Shown: positions 10,807 to 18,230 of the stretch, in pieces
Layout: each line of letters starts with the position of its first letter
How positions within the stretch are numbered: the stretch's first letter is position 1
Assembly: GCA_024640385.1 (NCBI GenBank)
Contig: JAHEFC010000011.1
Coordinates: forward strand, 1 to 20,850
Origin: Sphingobacteriales bacterium
Lineage (GTDB): Bacteria; Bacteroidota; Bacteroidia; Chitinophagales; Chitinophagaceae
DNA length: 20,850 bases
Direction of reading: 5' to 3'
The notes under the pieces: generated by a model
What the model saw: only the letters and a program-made list of their open reading frames with translations
Told to the model about the DNA's origin: nothing
The model's database searches: none
Position numbers and translations under genes: made by a program

Positions 10807-12634
10807 GATACAGGCTTCCTCCTTTTGCAAATATGCGATCTATTTTCTTTTCAATGGCAGGATCGCTTTTTACAGGTGGGGCATGGTGGGGCTTGATGCG
10901 GGCGTCTATGACCAGCGGGCCCTTGCAACCCCAGTGTTTATATTCATAAAAACTTTCTACCCCGTAAATATCATGAGACGGATTGCTCCTGGTGAAGGTC
11001 ACCCAGAGAAAGTTGCGGAGGCTGGCTGCGGTGAAATCAGCATCGTCGCACCAGATCACCAAAGGAATGCCACTCAGTTCCCGGATCGAATTTTTCAATG
11101 CTTGGTTGATCTGCTCCATTTCCCTGGCAGTAGTTGCTTCGTCTATGTATGCTGTTGTCTGCAAGGCGACTACACCGGGCATGACCAATTTTATATTTTT
11201 TGCAATAGTGATATGGCTGAAAGGGTCTTTTACAGCCGTATCCAGATCCCTGATCTTTTCGCCATAGGCAGCGAATACCACTTTGCTTCCGGTGTTCAGC
11301 CCGGTGCCTGAATAATCCAGGGTGTCGATGGTTGTATTGGTATGAAAATGTATATCCCTGTCAAGGTGAATCCTTTCCATTACAAACTTCAGGTAGTCTT
11401 CCACGTTATGGGTGCTGACCCTGTTCTCATCATCGGCGGTGATGATGAGGAATTTAGCAAGACTCAACTGTCCCGTACCCAGCACATGGTTTGCAATGGT
11501 GAGTAATTCAGCTGGCTGTTTTGTTGGCGTGAAAGGGGTATATCTTTCACTGCCAATTGCGAGTAACAGGGGATGAACTCCGGCGGCATCAACGGCATGA
11601 ACTTCTTTCAGGCCAGGGATCTCTTTAGGTATGGCTTCGCCGGTCATTTCATGGATGAGCTGGCCAAAGGAAGTATCTTCCGCTGGTGGCCTTCCCACCA
11701 CCGTAAATGGCCAGATCGCATGTTGCCTGGCGTACACTTTGTTCACTTTCATCAGTGGAAAGGGGTGGGTGAGGCTATAGTATCCAAGATGGTCACCAAA
11801 AGGCCCTTCCGGTTTATTGGAATGGGGATATACTTCTCCTGTTATAACGAAATCTGCGTCTGTACTTATACAAAACCCCTGATCGTAGGTATACCTGAAT
11901 CTTCGTCCGCCCAGTACACCTGCAAAGGTCATCTCGCTGATCCCTTCCGGCAGGGGCATTACGGCTGATACGGTGTGTGATGGAGGTCCCCCGGCAAACA
12001 CACTGACTTTCAGCGGTTGCCCCTTGGCGTTAGCTTTTGCCTGGTGTACTCCTATCCCTCTGTGCAGCTGGTAGTGCAGGCCGATCTCTTCGTTCATGAT
12101 ATACTCATTGCCGGAGAGTTGGATGCGGTACATGCCGAGGTTGGCATTCATGATACCGGGCTTCTCGATATCTTCTGAATAAACCTGGGGGAGGGTAACG
12201 AAAGCGCCTCCGTCCATCGGCCAGTGCTTGATCTGGGGAATATCCTGTATCCGGATCTGCTGGTACATGACGGGTTTTGAAGCGGGGTTTTTCAGTGGCA
12301 ATGCCTTCAGAGCGGCCAGTGCTGTGCCCGCGTGTTTGAAAGGGCTTTTTAAAGCGGCAGCTGGGTCATTCTTCAGGCGTATCAGGTTCTGTACCTGCTC
12401 GAGTGTGTCCCGGAAAATAAAACGGCTGCGTTCAATGGTTCCGAAAATATTGGAAGCGGCGCGGAACCCCGATCCTTTGACCCTCTCGAACAGAAGTGCA
12501 GGACCTCCTGCTTCATATACGCGCACATGGATGGCAGCCATTTCCAGGTCAGGATCAACTTCTTCCTTTACCCTGATCAGCTGGCCAGTTCTTTCCAGGT
12601 CCAATAGGCATGATTCCAGTGAATGATAAATCAT
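10793..12634 (-). CDS. UbiD-family prenylated-FMN-dependent decarboxylase
   Basis: A 613-residue cytoplasmic enzyme, full length for the longer UbiD branch. Seen: N-terminal LERTGQLIRVKEEVDPDLEM, the central prFMN-domain stretch with MNEEIGLHYQLHRGIG, GGPPSHTVSAVMPLPEG, and EGPFGDHLGYY at 276-286, where the first Glu corresponds to the catalytic acid region of UbiD/Fdc enzymes; C-terminal FTRSNPSHDIYG and ARIKPHHAPP. Such enzymes remove carboxyl groups from aromatic or unsaturated acids, including quinone precursors; the substrate here is not determined by sequence. The cofactor-making UbiX is not in the window. The start is ATG 12634, eight bases after a TATATTTG box. Its 3' end runs into an octamer array. 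The channel gene lies downstream on the same strand after 64 bases. Confidence 0.9.
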   Translation of the reverse strand: MIYHSLESCLLDLERTGQLIRVKEEVDPDLEMAAIHVRVYEAGGPALLFERVKGSGFRAASNIFGTIERSRFIFRDTLEQVQNLIRLKNDPAAALKSPFKHAGTALAALKALPLKNPASKPVMYQQIRIQDIPQIKHWPMDGGAFVTLPQVYSEDIEKPGIMNANLGMYRIQLSGNEYIMNEEIGLHYQLHRGIGVHQAKANAKGQPLKVSVFAGGPPSHTVSAVMPLPEGISEMTFAGVLGGRRFRYTYDQGFCISTDADFVITGEVYPHSNKPEGPFGDHLGYYSLTHPFPLMKVNKVYARQHAIWPFTVVGRPPAEDTSFGQLIHEMTGEAIPKEIPGLKEVHAVDAAGVHPLLLAIGSERYTPFTPTKQPAELLTIANHVLGTGQLSLAKFLIITADDENRVSTHNVEDYLKFVMERIHLDRDIHFHTNTTIDTLDYSGTGLNTGSKVVFAAYGEKIRDLDTAVKDPFSHITIAKNIKLVMPGVVALQTTAYIDEATTAREMEQINQALKNSIRELSGIPLVIWCDDADFTAASLRNFLWVTFTRSNPSHDIYGVESFYEYKHWGCKGPLVIDARIKPHHAPPVKSDPAIEKKIDRIFAKGGSLYQRVR

Positions 12635-12642
12635 AGACTAAG

Positions 12643-12650
12643 CAAATATA
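12643..12650 (-). promoter_or_regulatory. Bacteroidota-type -7 box for the UbiD gene
   Basis: The minus strand reads TATATTTG, matching TAnnTTTG exactly, eight bases before the ATG at 12634. The usual -33 position falls within the CAGGTTR heptamer array, which offers no TTG on this strand. The box predicts a leaderless or almost leaderless message. Confidence 0.5.
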
Positions 12651-12662
12651 AGGACACAACTG

Positions 12663-12711
12663 CAGGTTGCAGGTTACAGGTTGCAGGTTACAGGTTGCAG
12701 GTAACAGGGAT
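12663..12711. repeat. Heptamer tandem array (CAGGTTG/CAGGTTA)
   Basis: Units on the plus strand: CAGGTTG 12663-12669, CAGGTTA, CAGGTTG, CAGGTTA, CAGGTTG (to 12697), then the degenerate CAGGTAA (12698-12704) and CAGGGAT. G and A alternate at the last position, so the real period is 14 bases. It lies between the divergent UbiD and cysE genes, about 13 bases upstream of the UbiD -7 box and about 115 upstream of the cysE start. Length change here would alter the sequence at the UbiD -33 region. Confidence 0.9.
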
Positions 12712-12751
12712 TATAACAGTAATGGGGGGCACTGGTTCACCGAAAAAGTTA

Positions 12752-12763
12752 AAAACCGGTTTT
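12752..12763. promoter_or_regulatory. Perfect 12-bp palindrome upstream of cysE
   Basis: AAAACCGGTTTT reads the same on both strands, 64 bases before the cysE ATG and about 50 before its -7 box, within an otherwise unassigned intergenic stretch. It could be an operator for a dimeric regulator of cysteine synthesis; this is inference from position and symmetry alone. Confidence 0.3.
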
Positions 12764-12812
12764 CACTCCCGGATTCTGTTGATTATCCCGGAGAATTACG
12801 CCCATTCGCGAT

Positions 12813-12820
12813 TATCTTTG
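12813..12820 (+). promoter_or_regulatory. Bacteroidota-type -7 box for cysE-cysM
   Basis: TATCTTTG matches TAnnTTTG exactly, six bases before the ATG at 12827. No TTG at the usual -33 distance was seen. Its nearness to the start codon both supports that start and predicts little or no 5' leader. Confidence 0.5.
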
Positions 12821-12826
12821 TTTATC

Positions 12827-13642
12827 ATGAACAGGGATCTTTACTTAAAAATATTTCATAAACAGCAATTGATCGACGCAGTGCCACCTAATGAACAGAT
12901 CGCAGGTTGGGCACTGAAAGTCATCGCCATGTTGTTCCCGGAATTATCTGACAAATCTTATGCAACAGCGGCTGATATTGAAGAAGAAGCTTTGCGGTTA
13001 AGGCATGAGCTGACGATCATGATGAATGCCACCAAAGCATGCATGGATTGTGACAATGCAGCCATCAGTATAAAATTTTTCAATCAACTTCCGGAGATCT
13101 ACCGCGTATTACAGACTGATATTGATGCGATACTGGAAGGGGATCCGGCTGCCAAATGTGAGTTTGAAGTGATCAGGGCCTATCCGGGATTCTTTGCGCT
13201 GAGCTTTTACAGGATAGCCCATGAGCTGCTGATGCTGAACGTGCCCATGCTGCCGCGGATACTTACCGAATATGCGCATGCCAGAACAGGTATTGATATA
13301 CATCCGGGAGCAAGGATTGGAGAGTATTTGCAGATCGATCATGGAACCGGTATCGTGATCGGTGAAACAACAGAGATCGGCGATCATGTTAAGATCTATC
13401 AGGGTGTTACTTTGGGCGCCCTCAGTGTTGAAAAAGCCATGGCTGATATTAAAAGACATCCTACCATCGAGGATCATGTGATCCTTTATTCCAATGCTAC
13501 CATTCTGGGTGGTGAAACCGTGATTGGCCACCACAGCGTGATCGGGGGAAACGTGTGGTTGACGCATTCTGTAGCTCCGGGTTCATTGGTGTTTCATGAT
13601 CCCGATGTCACAGTTCTGGAAGGCAAAACATTAAACCAGTGA
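12827..13642 (+). CDS. cysE: Serine O-acetyltransferase
   Basis: Transfers acetyl from acetyl-CoA to L-serine, giving O-acetylserine, the first step of cysteine synthesis. Seen in 271 residues: an all-helical N-terminal domain, the YRIAHELL and ARTGIDIHPGARIGEYLQIDHG transition, then left-handed beta-helix hexapeptide repeats (IGETTEIGDHVKIYQGVTLG, and ILGGETVIGHHSVIGGNVW). His172 in DHGTG is the expected catalytic base. The C-terminal tail ends in LEGKTLNQ rather than the Ile that docks into CysK in enterics; whether it forms a cysteine synthase complex is open. The frame extends upstream to 12623, but that part is heptamer-array translation (RLQVAGYRLQV) and is rejected in favour of ATG 12827 behind a TATCTTTG box. 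cysM follows after five bases. Confidence 0.93.
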   Translation: MNRDLYLKIFHKQQLIDAVPPNEQIAGWALKVIAMLFPELSDKSYATAADIEEEALRLRHELTIMMNATKACMDCDNAAISIKFFNQLPEIYRVLQTDIDAILEGDPAAKCEFEVIRAYPGFFALSFYRIAHELLMLNVPMLPRILTEYAHARTGIDIHPGARIGEYLQIDHGTGIVIGETTEIGDHVKIYQGVTLGALSVEKAMADIKRHPTIEDHVILYSNATILGGETVIGHHSVIGGNVWLTHSVAPGSLVFHDPDVTVLEGKTLNQ

Positions 13643-13647
13643 ACAAG

Positions 13648-14526
13648 ATGATGAATGGTATTGCAGGCACTATTGGCAATACGCCAATGGTTGAATTGTT
13701 AAGGATGAATCCTAATCCTGCGGTAAAAATTTATGCCAAACTCGAAGGCAATAATCCCGGCGGCAGTGTGAAAGACCGGCCGGCGTTCAACATGATCAGA
13801 TCTGCTTTTGAAAGAGGCGATATTAATCAAGACACGGTTCTGATCGAAGCTACCAGTGGTAATACGGGAATAGGAATGGCCCTGGTGGCCAATCTTTTTG
13901 GAATTCGTATTGAGCTGGTCATGCCTTCCAACTCTACTAAAGAAAGGGTGCAGACCATGGAGGCCTATGGTGCAAAAGTGATCCTGCTGGACAGTATTGA
14001 AATCTGCAGGGATTATGCCGAAGAAAAAGCTGGCCAGCCGGGGTACTATCTGCTGAACCAGTTCGCAAATCCTGATAACTATCTTGCCCATTACAAAACA
14101 ACTGGTCCTGAGATCTGGAAGGATACCGAACACCAGATCACGCATTTTGTTTCTTCGATGGGAACCACGGGTACCATCATGGGTTGTTCCATGTATTTCA
14201 AGGAACAGGATCCCGGCATACAGATCGTAGGCTGCCAACCTACCGAAGAATCATCCATACCTGGAATCCGCCGCTGGAGCAAAGAATATCTTCCAAAGAT
14301 CTTTGATCCAGAGCGCGTTGACCGGGTGATGGATATCTCCCAGGCAGAAGCGGTTGAGCATGCCCGCAAGTTGGCGAAAATGGAAGGGATATTCGCAGGG
14401 ATGAGCAGTGGAGGAGCCGCGTCTGCTGCCATCAGGCTCGCGAAGGAGCTGGACAAAGGAGTTATAGTTTTTATTTGCTGCGACAGGGGCGACAGGTATC
14501 TGAGCAGTGATCTGTTTGCTTCCTGA
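13648..14526 (+). CDS. cysM: Cysteine synthase B (O-acetylserine sulfhydrylase)
   Basis: Makes cysteine from O-acetylserine and a sulfur donor using PLP; the CysM branch also accepts thiosulfate in enterics. Seen in 292 residues: NTPMVEL, KLEGNNPGGSVKDRPAF with PLP Lys42, the substrate loop SGNTG at 70-74, DQFANPDN-type region, FVSSMGTTGTIMG for PLP phosphate binding, GIRRWSKEYLP and GMSSGGA, ending in CDRGDRYLSSDLF. GNNPGGSVKDRPA, SSIPGIRRW and the RGDRYLS ending place it with CysM rather than CysK. Start: ATG 13648 is preferred; GTG 13639, overlapping the cysE stop as GTGA, and ATG 13651 are alternatives. It is the second gene of a two-gene operon and its stop touches the stop of the convergent DoxX-like gene. 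Confidence 0.94.
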   Translation: MMNGIAGTIGNTPMVELLRMNPNPAVKIYAKLEGNNPGGSVKDRPAFNMIRSAFERGDINQDTVLIEATSGNTGIGMALVANLFGIRIELVMPSNSTKERVQTMEAYGAKVILLDSIEICRDYAEEKAGQPGYYLLNQFANPDNYLAHYKTTGPEIWKDTEHQITHFVSSMGTTGTIMGCSMYFKEQDPGIQIVGCQPTEESSIPGIRRWSKEYLPKIFDPERVDRVMDISQAEAVEHARKLAKMEGIFAGMSSGGAASAAIRLAKELDKGVIVFICCDRGDRYLSSDLFAS

Positions 14527-14916
14527 TCATCGGGACTTTTCCCAGGCTTTTCTTTTTTCCAGGTAGACTACCGCGATACAGCATAGCATTACGATGATGG
14601 CAAGTATAAAAAGTTGCCCCCGGTCACCCGCACTTTCAATGCCTATCACAAACAAATGCGAGGCAATTGCCCCAGACATGAGTACCAGGCCTAGTGCTGC
14701 GCCCAGCAATGCAGTTGGAGGGATAAGTAACAAGATTCCGGTGATCAGTTCAAGTATGCCCGTTGCTATTCGTCCCCAGGGCTCCATGTGAAGTTTTGTA
14801 AATATCTCCACGCTTTCAGGCGCTGCAGTGAATTTAAAAAATAAGGTCTGCATTAAAATGATTGCAGGTATTATACGTACGATCAGTAAAGTGATACTGT
14901 TGGATTTCGAAAACAT
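14527..14916 (-). CDS. DoxX-like small membrane protein
   Basis: A 129-residue integral membrane protein with four hydrophobic segments (about 8-28, 48-66, 69-91, 102-120). The opening helix with LIVRIIPAIILMQTLFFKFTAAPESVEIF, a following GILELITGILLLIP and a short polar loop before the last helix are typical of the DoxX/DoxD-like family. Members occur in many oxidoreductase and stress settings but have no single defined activity, so none is given. It is divergent from the carboxylesterase gene across 106 bases and convergent with cysM with no bases between the stops. No -7 box of the TAnnTTTG type precedes it. Confidence 0.8.
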   Translation of the reverse strand: MFSKSNSITLLIVRIIPAIILMQTLFFKFTAAPESVEIFTKLHMEPWGRIATGILELITGILLLIPPTALLGAALGLVLMSGAIASHLFVIGIESAGDRGQLFILAIIVMLCCIAVVYLEKRKAWEKSR

Positions 14917-15022
14917 ATCTGGTGAATATTCCCATCAAGGTTGGAAATATCAGGCGGATAAAAAAATCTGCAAGGATTTATTTTGTAGCAGGATACCCGC
15001 AGAAAATTGAGTAATTTGAATC

Positions 15023-16561
15023 ATGGGTAATCTAGTGAGAACAATATTGCTTTTGGCAATGCTTGTTGTTCTGTCCGTTACATCCATGGCACAGTTCCCA
15101 ACTGTGCAAACTGAGGCAGGTAAAATAGCAGGATCAACCGGGAAAACTGGCATTCATATTTTCAAGGGGATACCATTTGCTGCGCCTCCTGTAGGGGAAT
15201 TAAGATGGAAGGCACCACAGCCAGTTGCGCCCTGGGAAGGAGTAAAGAAATGCACAGTATTTGGCCCCAGTCCCATGCAGGGTGATCCGGTGCCATTCAG
15301 CATGTGGACAGCAGAGTTTCTGATCCCCAAAGAACCGATCAGTGAAGACTGCCTATATCTGAATGTGTGGAGCGGCGCCAGTTCTTCTAATGAGAAAATG
15401 CCGGTTTTAGTATGGATATACGGTGGCGGATTTTCAAGTGGCGGTGCGGCCTGCCCTATCTATGACGGCGAGGCCGTGGCCGCCAAAGGGATCGTATTTG
15501 TCAGCATGAATTACAGGGTAGGGATATTCGGATTCTTTGCACACCCTGACCTCAGTAAAGAGTCCGGGTCTTCAGGGAATTACGGATTGATGGACCAGAT
15601 TGCTGCACTCGGGTGGGTGAAGAGAAATATCGCATCTTTTGGTGGTGATCCATCGAATGTGACCATAGCAGGACAATCGGCTGGTTCTTTCAGTGTCAAC
15701 TGCCTGGTAGCTTCGCCGATGGCGAAAGGGCTGTTCAATAAAGCGATAGCGCAAAGCGGGGCAAGTTTTGTTTCCGACAGGTTAAGTACACCTTTAAAAG
15801 AAGCGGAAGAGAAAGGAAGAGCCCTGGCAGCCAGGTTGGGAGTTGGGTCTGTTAATGAACTCAGGGCAATACCTGCTTCAGAATTGTTGAAAAAAGCGAA
15901 TTGGATGTCGGCCCCGGTCATTGATGGAAAAGTCATGGTTGCGTCCATTGACGATGTTTTTAAGAATCGAAAGGAGAATGATGTGGCGCTTCTGACCGGT
16001 TGGAACCAGGATGAAGGTTTGTTGTTCGGGCCCGTCCAGAATGCAGAGAACTACAGGAAGCAGTTAAATGCTCGATTCGGTTCCCGTGCAGATAATGTGC
16101 TTGAATACTATCCCGCAAAAGATGATGCCCAGGCAGCCCGGTCGCAACTTGATCTTTCCAGGGATGAAATATTTGGTGTACAACAATATGTTTGGGCTTC
16201 AATACAGTCATCCCGAAATAAAAAAGTTTACGTGTACCGGTTCACCAGGAAGGTGCCGGCAAGAGGGGAGTATGTAAAATACGGGGCTTTTCATACGGGT
16301 GAGGTTCCTTATGCTTATGACAACCTGAAATTTGTTGACCGTCCATGGGAGGCCCAGGATCATGAACTGGCAGCGCTGATGTCAACCTACTGGGTCAATT
16401 TTATCAGATCCGGTAACCCGAACGGGAAAGGCATTCCGGACTGGCCGGCTTTTGATACACAGCTTAAAAAAATCATGTTGCTCGGCCCTGAACGCAAGGC
16501 AGTGGAAATGCCGGACGCCAGGGCCCTGGAAGTATTGGCCGAAGTGTTGCGGTCGAGATGA
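15023..16561 (+). CDS. Secreted type-B carboxylesterase (para-nitrobenzyl-esterase family)
   Basis: A 512-residue alpha/beta hydrolase that should hydrolyse carboxylic esters outside the cytoplasm. Seen: signal peptide with TILLLAMLVVLSV and cleavage near SMA-Q (about residue 24), then GIPFAAPPVGELRWKAPQP, EDCLYLNVW, the oxyanion-hole stretch VWIYGGGFSSG, GQSAGS with nucleophile Ser219, the acid in QDEGLLFG at Glu331, and FHTGEVPYAY with His424, followed by TYWVNFIRSGNPNG. The complete Ser-Glu-His triad and usual family length argue for an active enzyme. Natural substrate unknown. A near-match to the -7 consensus (TAATTTG, one base short) lies four bases before ATG 15023. The gene stands alone and its stop touches that of the thioesterase gene. 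Confidence 0.93.
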   Translation: MGNLVRTILLLAMLVVLSVTSMAQFPTVQTEAGKIAGSTGKTGIHIFKGIPFAAPPVGELRWKAPQPVAPWEGVKKCTVFGPSPMQGDPVPFSMWTAEFLIPKEPISEDCLYLNVWSGASSSNEKMPVLVWIYGGGFSSGGAACPIYDGEAVAAKGIVFVSMNYRVGIFGFFAHPDLSKESGSSGNYGLMDQIAALGWVKRNIASFGGDPSNVTIAGQSAGSFSVNCLVASPMAKGLFNKAIAQSGASFVSDRLSTPLKEAEEKGRALAARLGVGSVNELRAIPASELLKKANWMSAPVIDGKVMVASIDDVFKNRKENDVALLTGWNQDEGLLFGPVQNAENYRKQLNARFGSRADNVLEYYPAKDDAQAARSQLDLSRDEIFGVQQYVWASIQSSRNKKVYVYRFTRKVPARGEYVKYGAFHTGEVPYAYDNLKFVDRPWEAQDHELAALMSTYWVNFIRSGNPNGKGIPDWPAFDTQLKKIMLLGPERKAVEMPDARALEVLAEVLRSR

Positions 16562-16978
16562 TCAGGTGAGTCCATCCAGCCTGTCTTTCACAAAACTGAT
16601 CTGCGTTTTACCATGCGGCTCAGGAAGGCCGTCCAGGCCAAGATTTACGAATACCAGTTTTTCGATGGTGAGAATAGCCTGGTGAGTGAGCTTATTCCTC
16701 ACCTCACAGCGAAGGGTAAGCGAAGTTCTTCCGAAATGTGTGGCCACTATGCCGAGTTCAATGATGTCGCCTTGTTTTGGCGCACTGATGAAATTGATCT
16801 CTGAAATGTATTTGGTAACCACATGCTGGTTTTCGAGCTGCACAATGGCATAGATCACCGCCTCTTCATCGATCCACTGCAAAAGTCGTCCGCCGAACAG
16901 TGTATGGTTGGGGTTAAGGTCTTCCGGTTTTACCCATTTGCGGGTGTGAAAATTCAGAACTGGTGTTGAGGAATGCAT
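16562..16978 (-). CDS. Hotdog-fold acyl-CoA thioesterase (YciA/BACH type)
   Basis: A 138-residue cytoplasmic enzyme that should hydrolyse acyl-CoA to free acid and CoA. Seen: KPEDLNPNHTLFGGRLLQWIDEEA, whose N-x-T-L-FGG-x-LL-x-W-x-D pattern is the hotdog thioesterase active-site helix (Asp in WIDE is the expected catalytic acid), then INFISAPKQGDIIELG and the GRTSLTLRCEVRN strand. Length is one hotdog domain, so it would form dimers or higher oligomers. Start ATG 16978; no SD or -7 box is apparent. It is convergent with the carboxylesterase with no space between stops, and lies downstream of hsp20 on the same strand but separated from it by a strong terminator, so it is probably transcribed alone. 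Confidence 0.92.
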   Translation of the reverse strand: MHSSTPVLNFHTRKWVKPEDLNPNHTLFGGRLLQWIDEEAVIYAIVQLENQHVVTKYISEINFISAPKQGDIIELGIVATHFGRTSLTLRCEVRNKLTHQAILTIEKLVFVNLGLDGLPEPHGKTQISFVKDRLDGLT

Positions 16979-17091
16979 GAAAGGTTATTGATCTACGAAT
17001 CTATTTATTTTTTACGATCCGCTACTATCGATCCGCCATCGTTTATTTGCTGACCGTGTGAGATTTTTTTAAGTAGAGGCATATGCATAAA

Positions 17092-17122
17092 AAAGCCCCC
17101 GGCTTTACGGGGGCTTTAGTCC
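17092..17122 (-). terminator. Intrinsic terminator of hsp20
   Basis: AAAGCCCCC (17092-17100) pairs perfectly with GGGGGCTTT (17109-17117) around an 8-base loop. On the minus strand the stem is followed by a run of T continuing from CTTTTTT, 19 bases after the hsp20 stop. There is also a T run on the plus strand (17123-17128), so it could stop both directions. Confidence 0.9.
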
Positions 17123-17135
17123 TTTTTTGTGAACC

Positions 17136-17579
17136 CTAGTTCACTTTTATGTTTTTCAGCTGCATGGGCTTTTTAGCTTCCTCTTTTTTTGGAAGCATGA
17201 GGTTAAGCACTCCGTTTTCGTATTTAGCCTCAATTTTGTCCATTTCAACGTCTTCAGGCATGGTGAAGGTTCTCTCGAAAGAAGTGAAATTGTACTCATT
17301 GCGAGTCATTTTTTCATTTTTTTCTTCTTTCTCTTCTTCTTTCTCACAGCTAATAGTGAGCATGTTGCCTTCCACATTGATATGGAAGTCGTCTTTAACA
17401 AGACCTGGTGCAGCTAACGATAACCTGAAAGATTCGTCATTTTCAGTGATGTTCACTGCGGGGATGGTTAGCATTTTACCCCAAATATTTCCTGTGAATC
17501 TTTCATTCCAGGGTTTGAAGAAATCTTCAAATAAATCTGGAAACATCTCATTTACCCTGGACAATGCTTTGGTTGACAT
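17136..17579 (-). CDS. Small heat shock protein, Hsp20 family
   Basis: An ATP-independent holdase that binds unfolding proteins and forms oligomers in the cytoplasm. Seen in 147 residues: N-terminal region with two aromatic-rich segments (FPDLFEDFFKPWNERF), alpha-crystallin domain from about residue 37 with IPAVNITENDESFRLSLAAP, a Glu/Lys-rich loop, FERTFTMPEDVEMDKIEAKYENGVLNLMLPK (the AxxxxGVLxLxxPK signature), and a short C-terminal tail. I chose ATG 17579; the frame is open to 17621, but only this start has an AGGAGGTG four-base-spaced ribosome site, rare in this window. It has its own terminator. Regulation is probably stress-linked, though no known heat-shock operator was identified. Confidence 0.94.
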   Translation of the reverse strand: MSTKALSRVNEMFPDLFEDFFKPWNERFTGNIWGKMLTIPAVNITENDESFRLSLAAPGLVKDDFHINVEGNMLTISCEKEEEKEEKNEKMTRNEYNFTSFERTFTMPEDVEMDKIEAKYENGVLNLMLPKKEEAKKPMQLKNIKVN

Positions 17580-17581
17580 AA

Positions 17582-17589
17582 CACCTCCT
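17582..17589 (-). promoter_or_regulatory. Strong Shine-Dalgarno of hsp20
   Basis: The minus strand reads AAGAGGAGGTGTTATG: AGGAGGTG is a full match to the anti-SD end of 16S rRNA, two bases ahead of the ATG (four if only AGGAGG is counted). No other gene in the window has one this strong, and it decides the start codon. Confidence 0.75.
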
Positions 17590-17735
17590 CTTTTTGTTTT
17601 TGAGTTTTTGCGAGAGTGCACGCTACGTGCTATGCTTAAGGCATTGGGTTTAAATTTTATGAACTGAAGTTAAGACTTTGAATAGGGTTAAAACAATGAC
17701 GGATGTCATGCTTTTGATATTTTTTCAGGAACAAA

Positions 17736-17760
17736 AAAGGTTCCGAAGAACGGAACCTTT
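17736..17760 (-). terminator. Intrinsic terminator of the H1-like gene
   Basis: AAAGGTTCCG (17736-17745) and CGGAACCTTT (17751-17760) form a perfect 10-pair stem with a 5-base loop. On the minus strand it is followed by further T residues (CCTTTTTTG), 20 bases after the stop of the H1-like gene, and separates that gene from hsp20. Confidence 0.9.
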
Positions 17761-17780
17761 AGTATTGCACACTCAACTGG

Positions 17781-18107
17781 CTATTTCTTTTTTGCCGCTT
17801 TCTTAGCAGCAACTTTCTTAACGGCTTTTTTCACTGCTCCTTTTTTTGCTGCGGCTTTCTTGACTGCTTTTTTCACTGCTTTTTTTACCGCTGTTTTCTT
17901 AGCAGCAACTTTCTTGACTGCTTTTTTCACAGCCTTTTTGACCGCCGCTTTTTTCTTTTTTTCAGTTTCTGCTTTTGAAGTTCTGGCCATGTCTTGCTTC
18001 TGGGCCCTGGCATAATCCTGAATATCTTTGAATGTGCCGTCGGCATTTCTTACTGCATAAAGTTTTTTTCCTGCTTTGCTTCTTAAGACTGTTCTTTTAG
18101 TAGCCAT
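17781..18107 (-). CDS. Histone H1-like lysine/alanine-rich DNA-binding protein
   Basis: A 108-residue, extremely basic protein. Seen: an N-terminal section of about 40 residues, MATKRTVLRSKAGKKLYAVR then DGTFKDIQDYARA, that is not low-complexity; a linker; and from about residue 53 a tail made almost only of K, A, V and T in KKAVKKA and AAKK blocks. The tail resembles eukaryotic H1 tails and bacterial Hc1-like or AlgP-like proteins, which bind DNA without sequence preference and compact the nucleoid; that role is inference. The N-terminal part recurs, in my recollection, with such tails in Bacteroidota. The coding DNA of the tail is repetitive, so its length may vary between strains. It has its own terminator and lies upstream of hsp20 on the same strand. 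Confidence 0.8.
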   Translation of the reverse strand: MATKRTVLRSKAGKKLYAVRNADGTFKDIQDYARAQKQDMARTSKAETEKKKKAAVKKAVKKAVKKVAAKKTAVKKAVKKAVKKAAAKKGAVKKAVKKVAAKKAAKKK

Positions 18108-18230
18108 CGTAATTAGAATTTTTAGGTTAATGATATATTGAAGTTAAACTTAGTATTCCGGACCGGGGAATCCGGTTTGTACTAAATTTTAAACAATAGA
18201 GCATATTATTGCATCACCAAAATTGCTTTT

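Noticed and set aside
10729..10830. Longer N-terminus for the K+ channel
   Set aside because: It is the complement of the UbiD gene end and the octamer array; homologous Kir N-termini begin close to the chosen ATG.
12623..12826. Longer N-terminus for serine acetyltransferase
   Set aside because: It translates the heptamer array into RLQVAGYRLQV-like repeats and lies upstream of the -7 box.
13699..14238. 179-residue minus-strand frame opposite cysM
   Set aside because: Antisense to a clear full-length PLP enzyme; composition is that of a reverse-strand shadow.
17618..17630. GCACG-CTA-CGTGC inverted repeat upstream of hsp20
   Set aside because: Five-base arms are too short to claim an operator; it does not match the CIRCE element.
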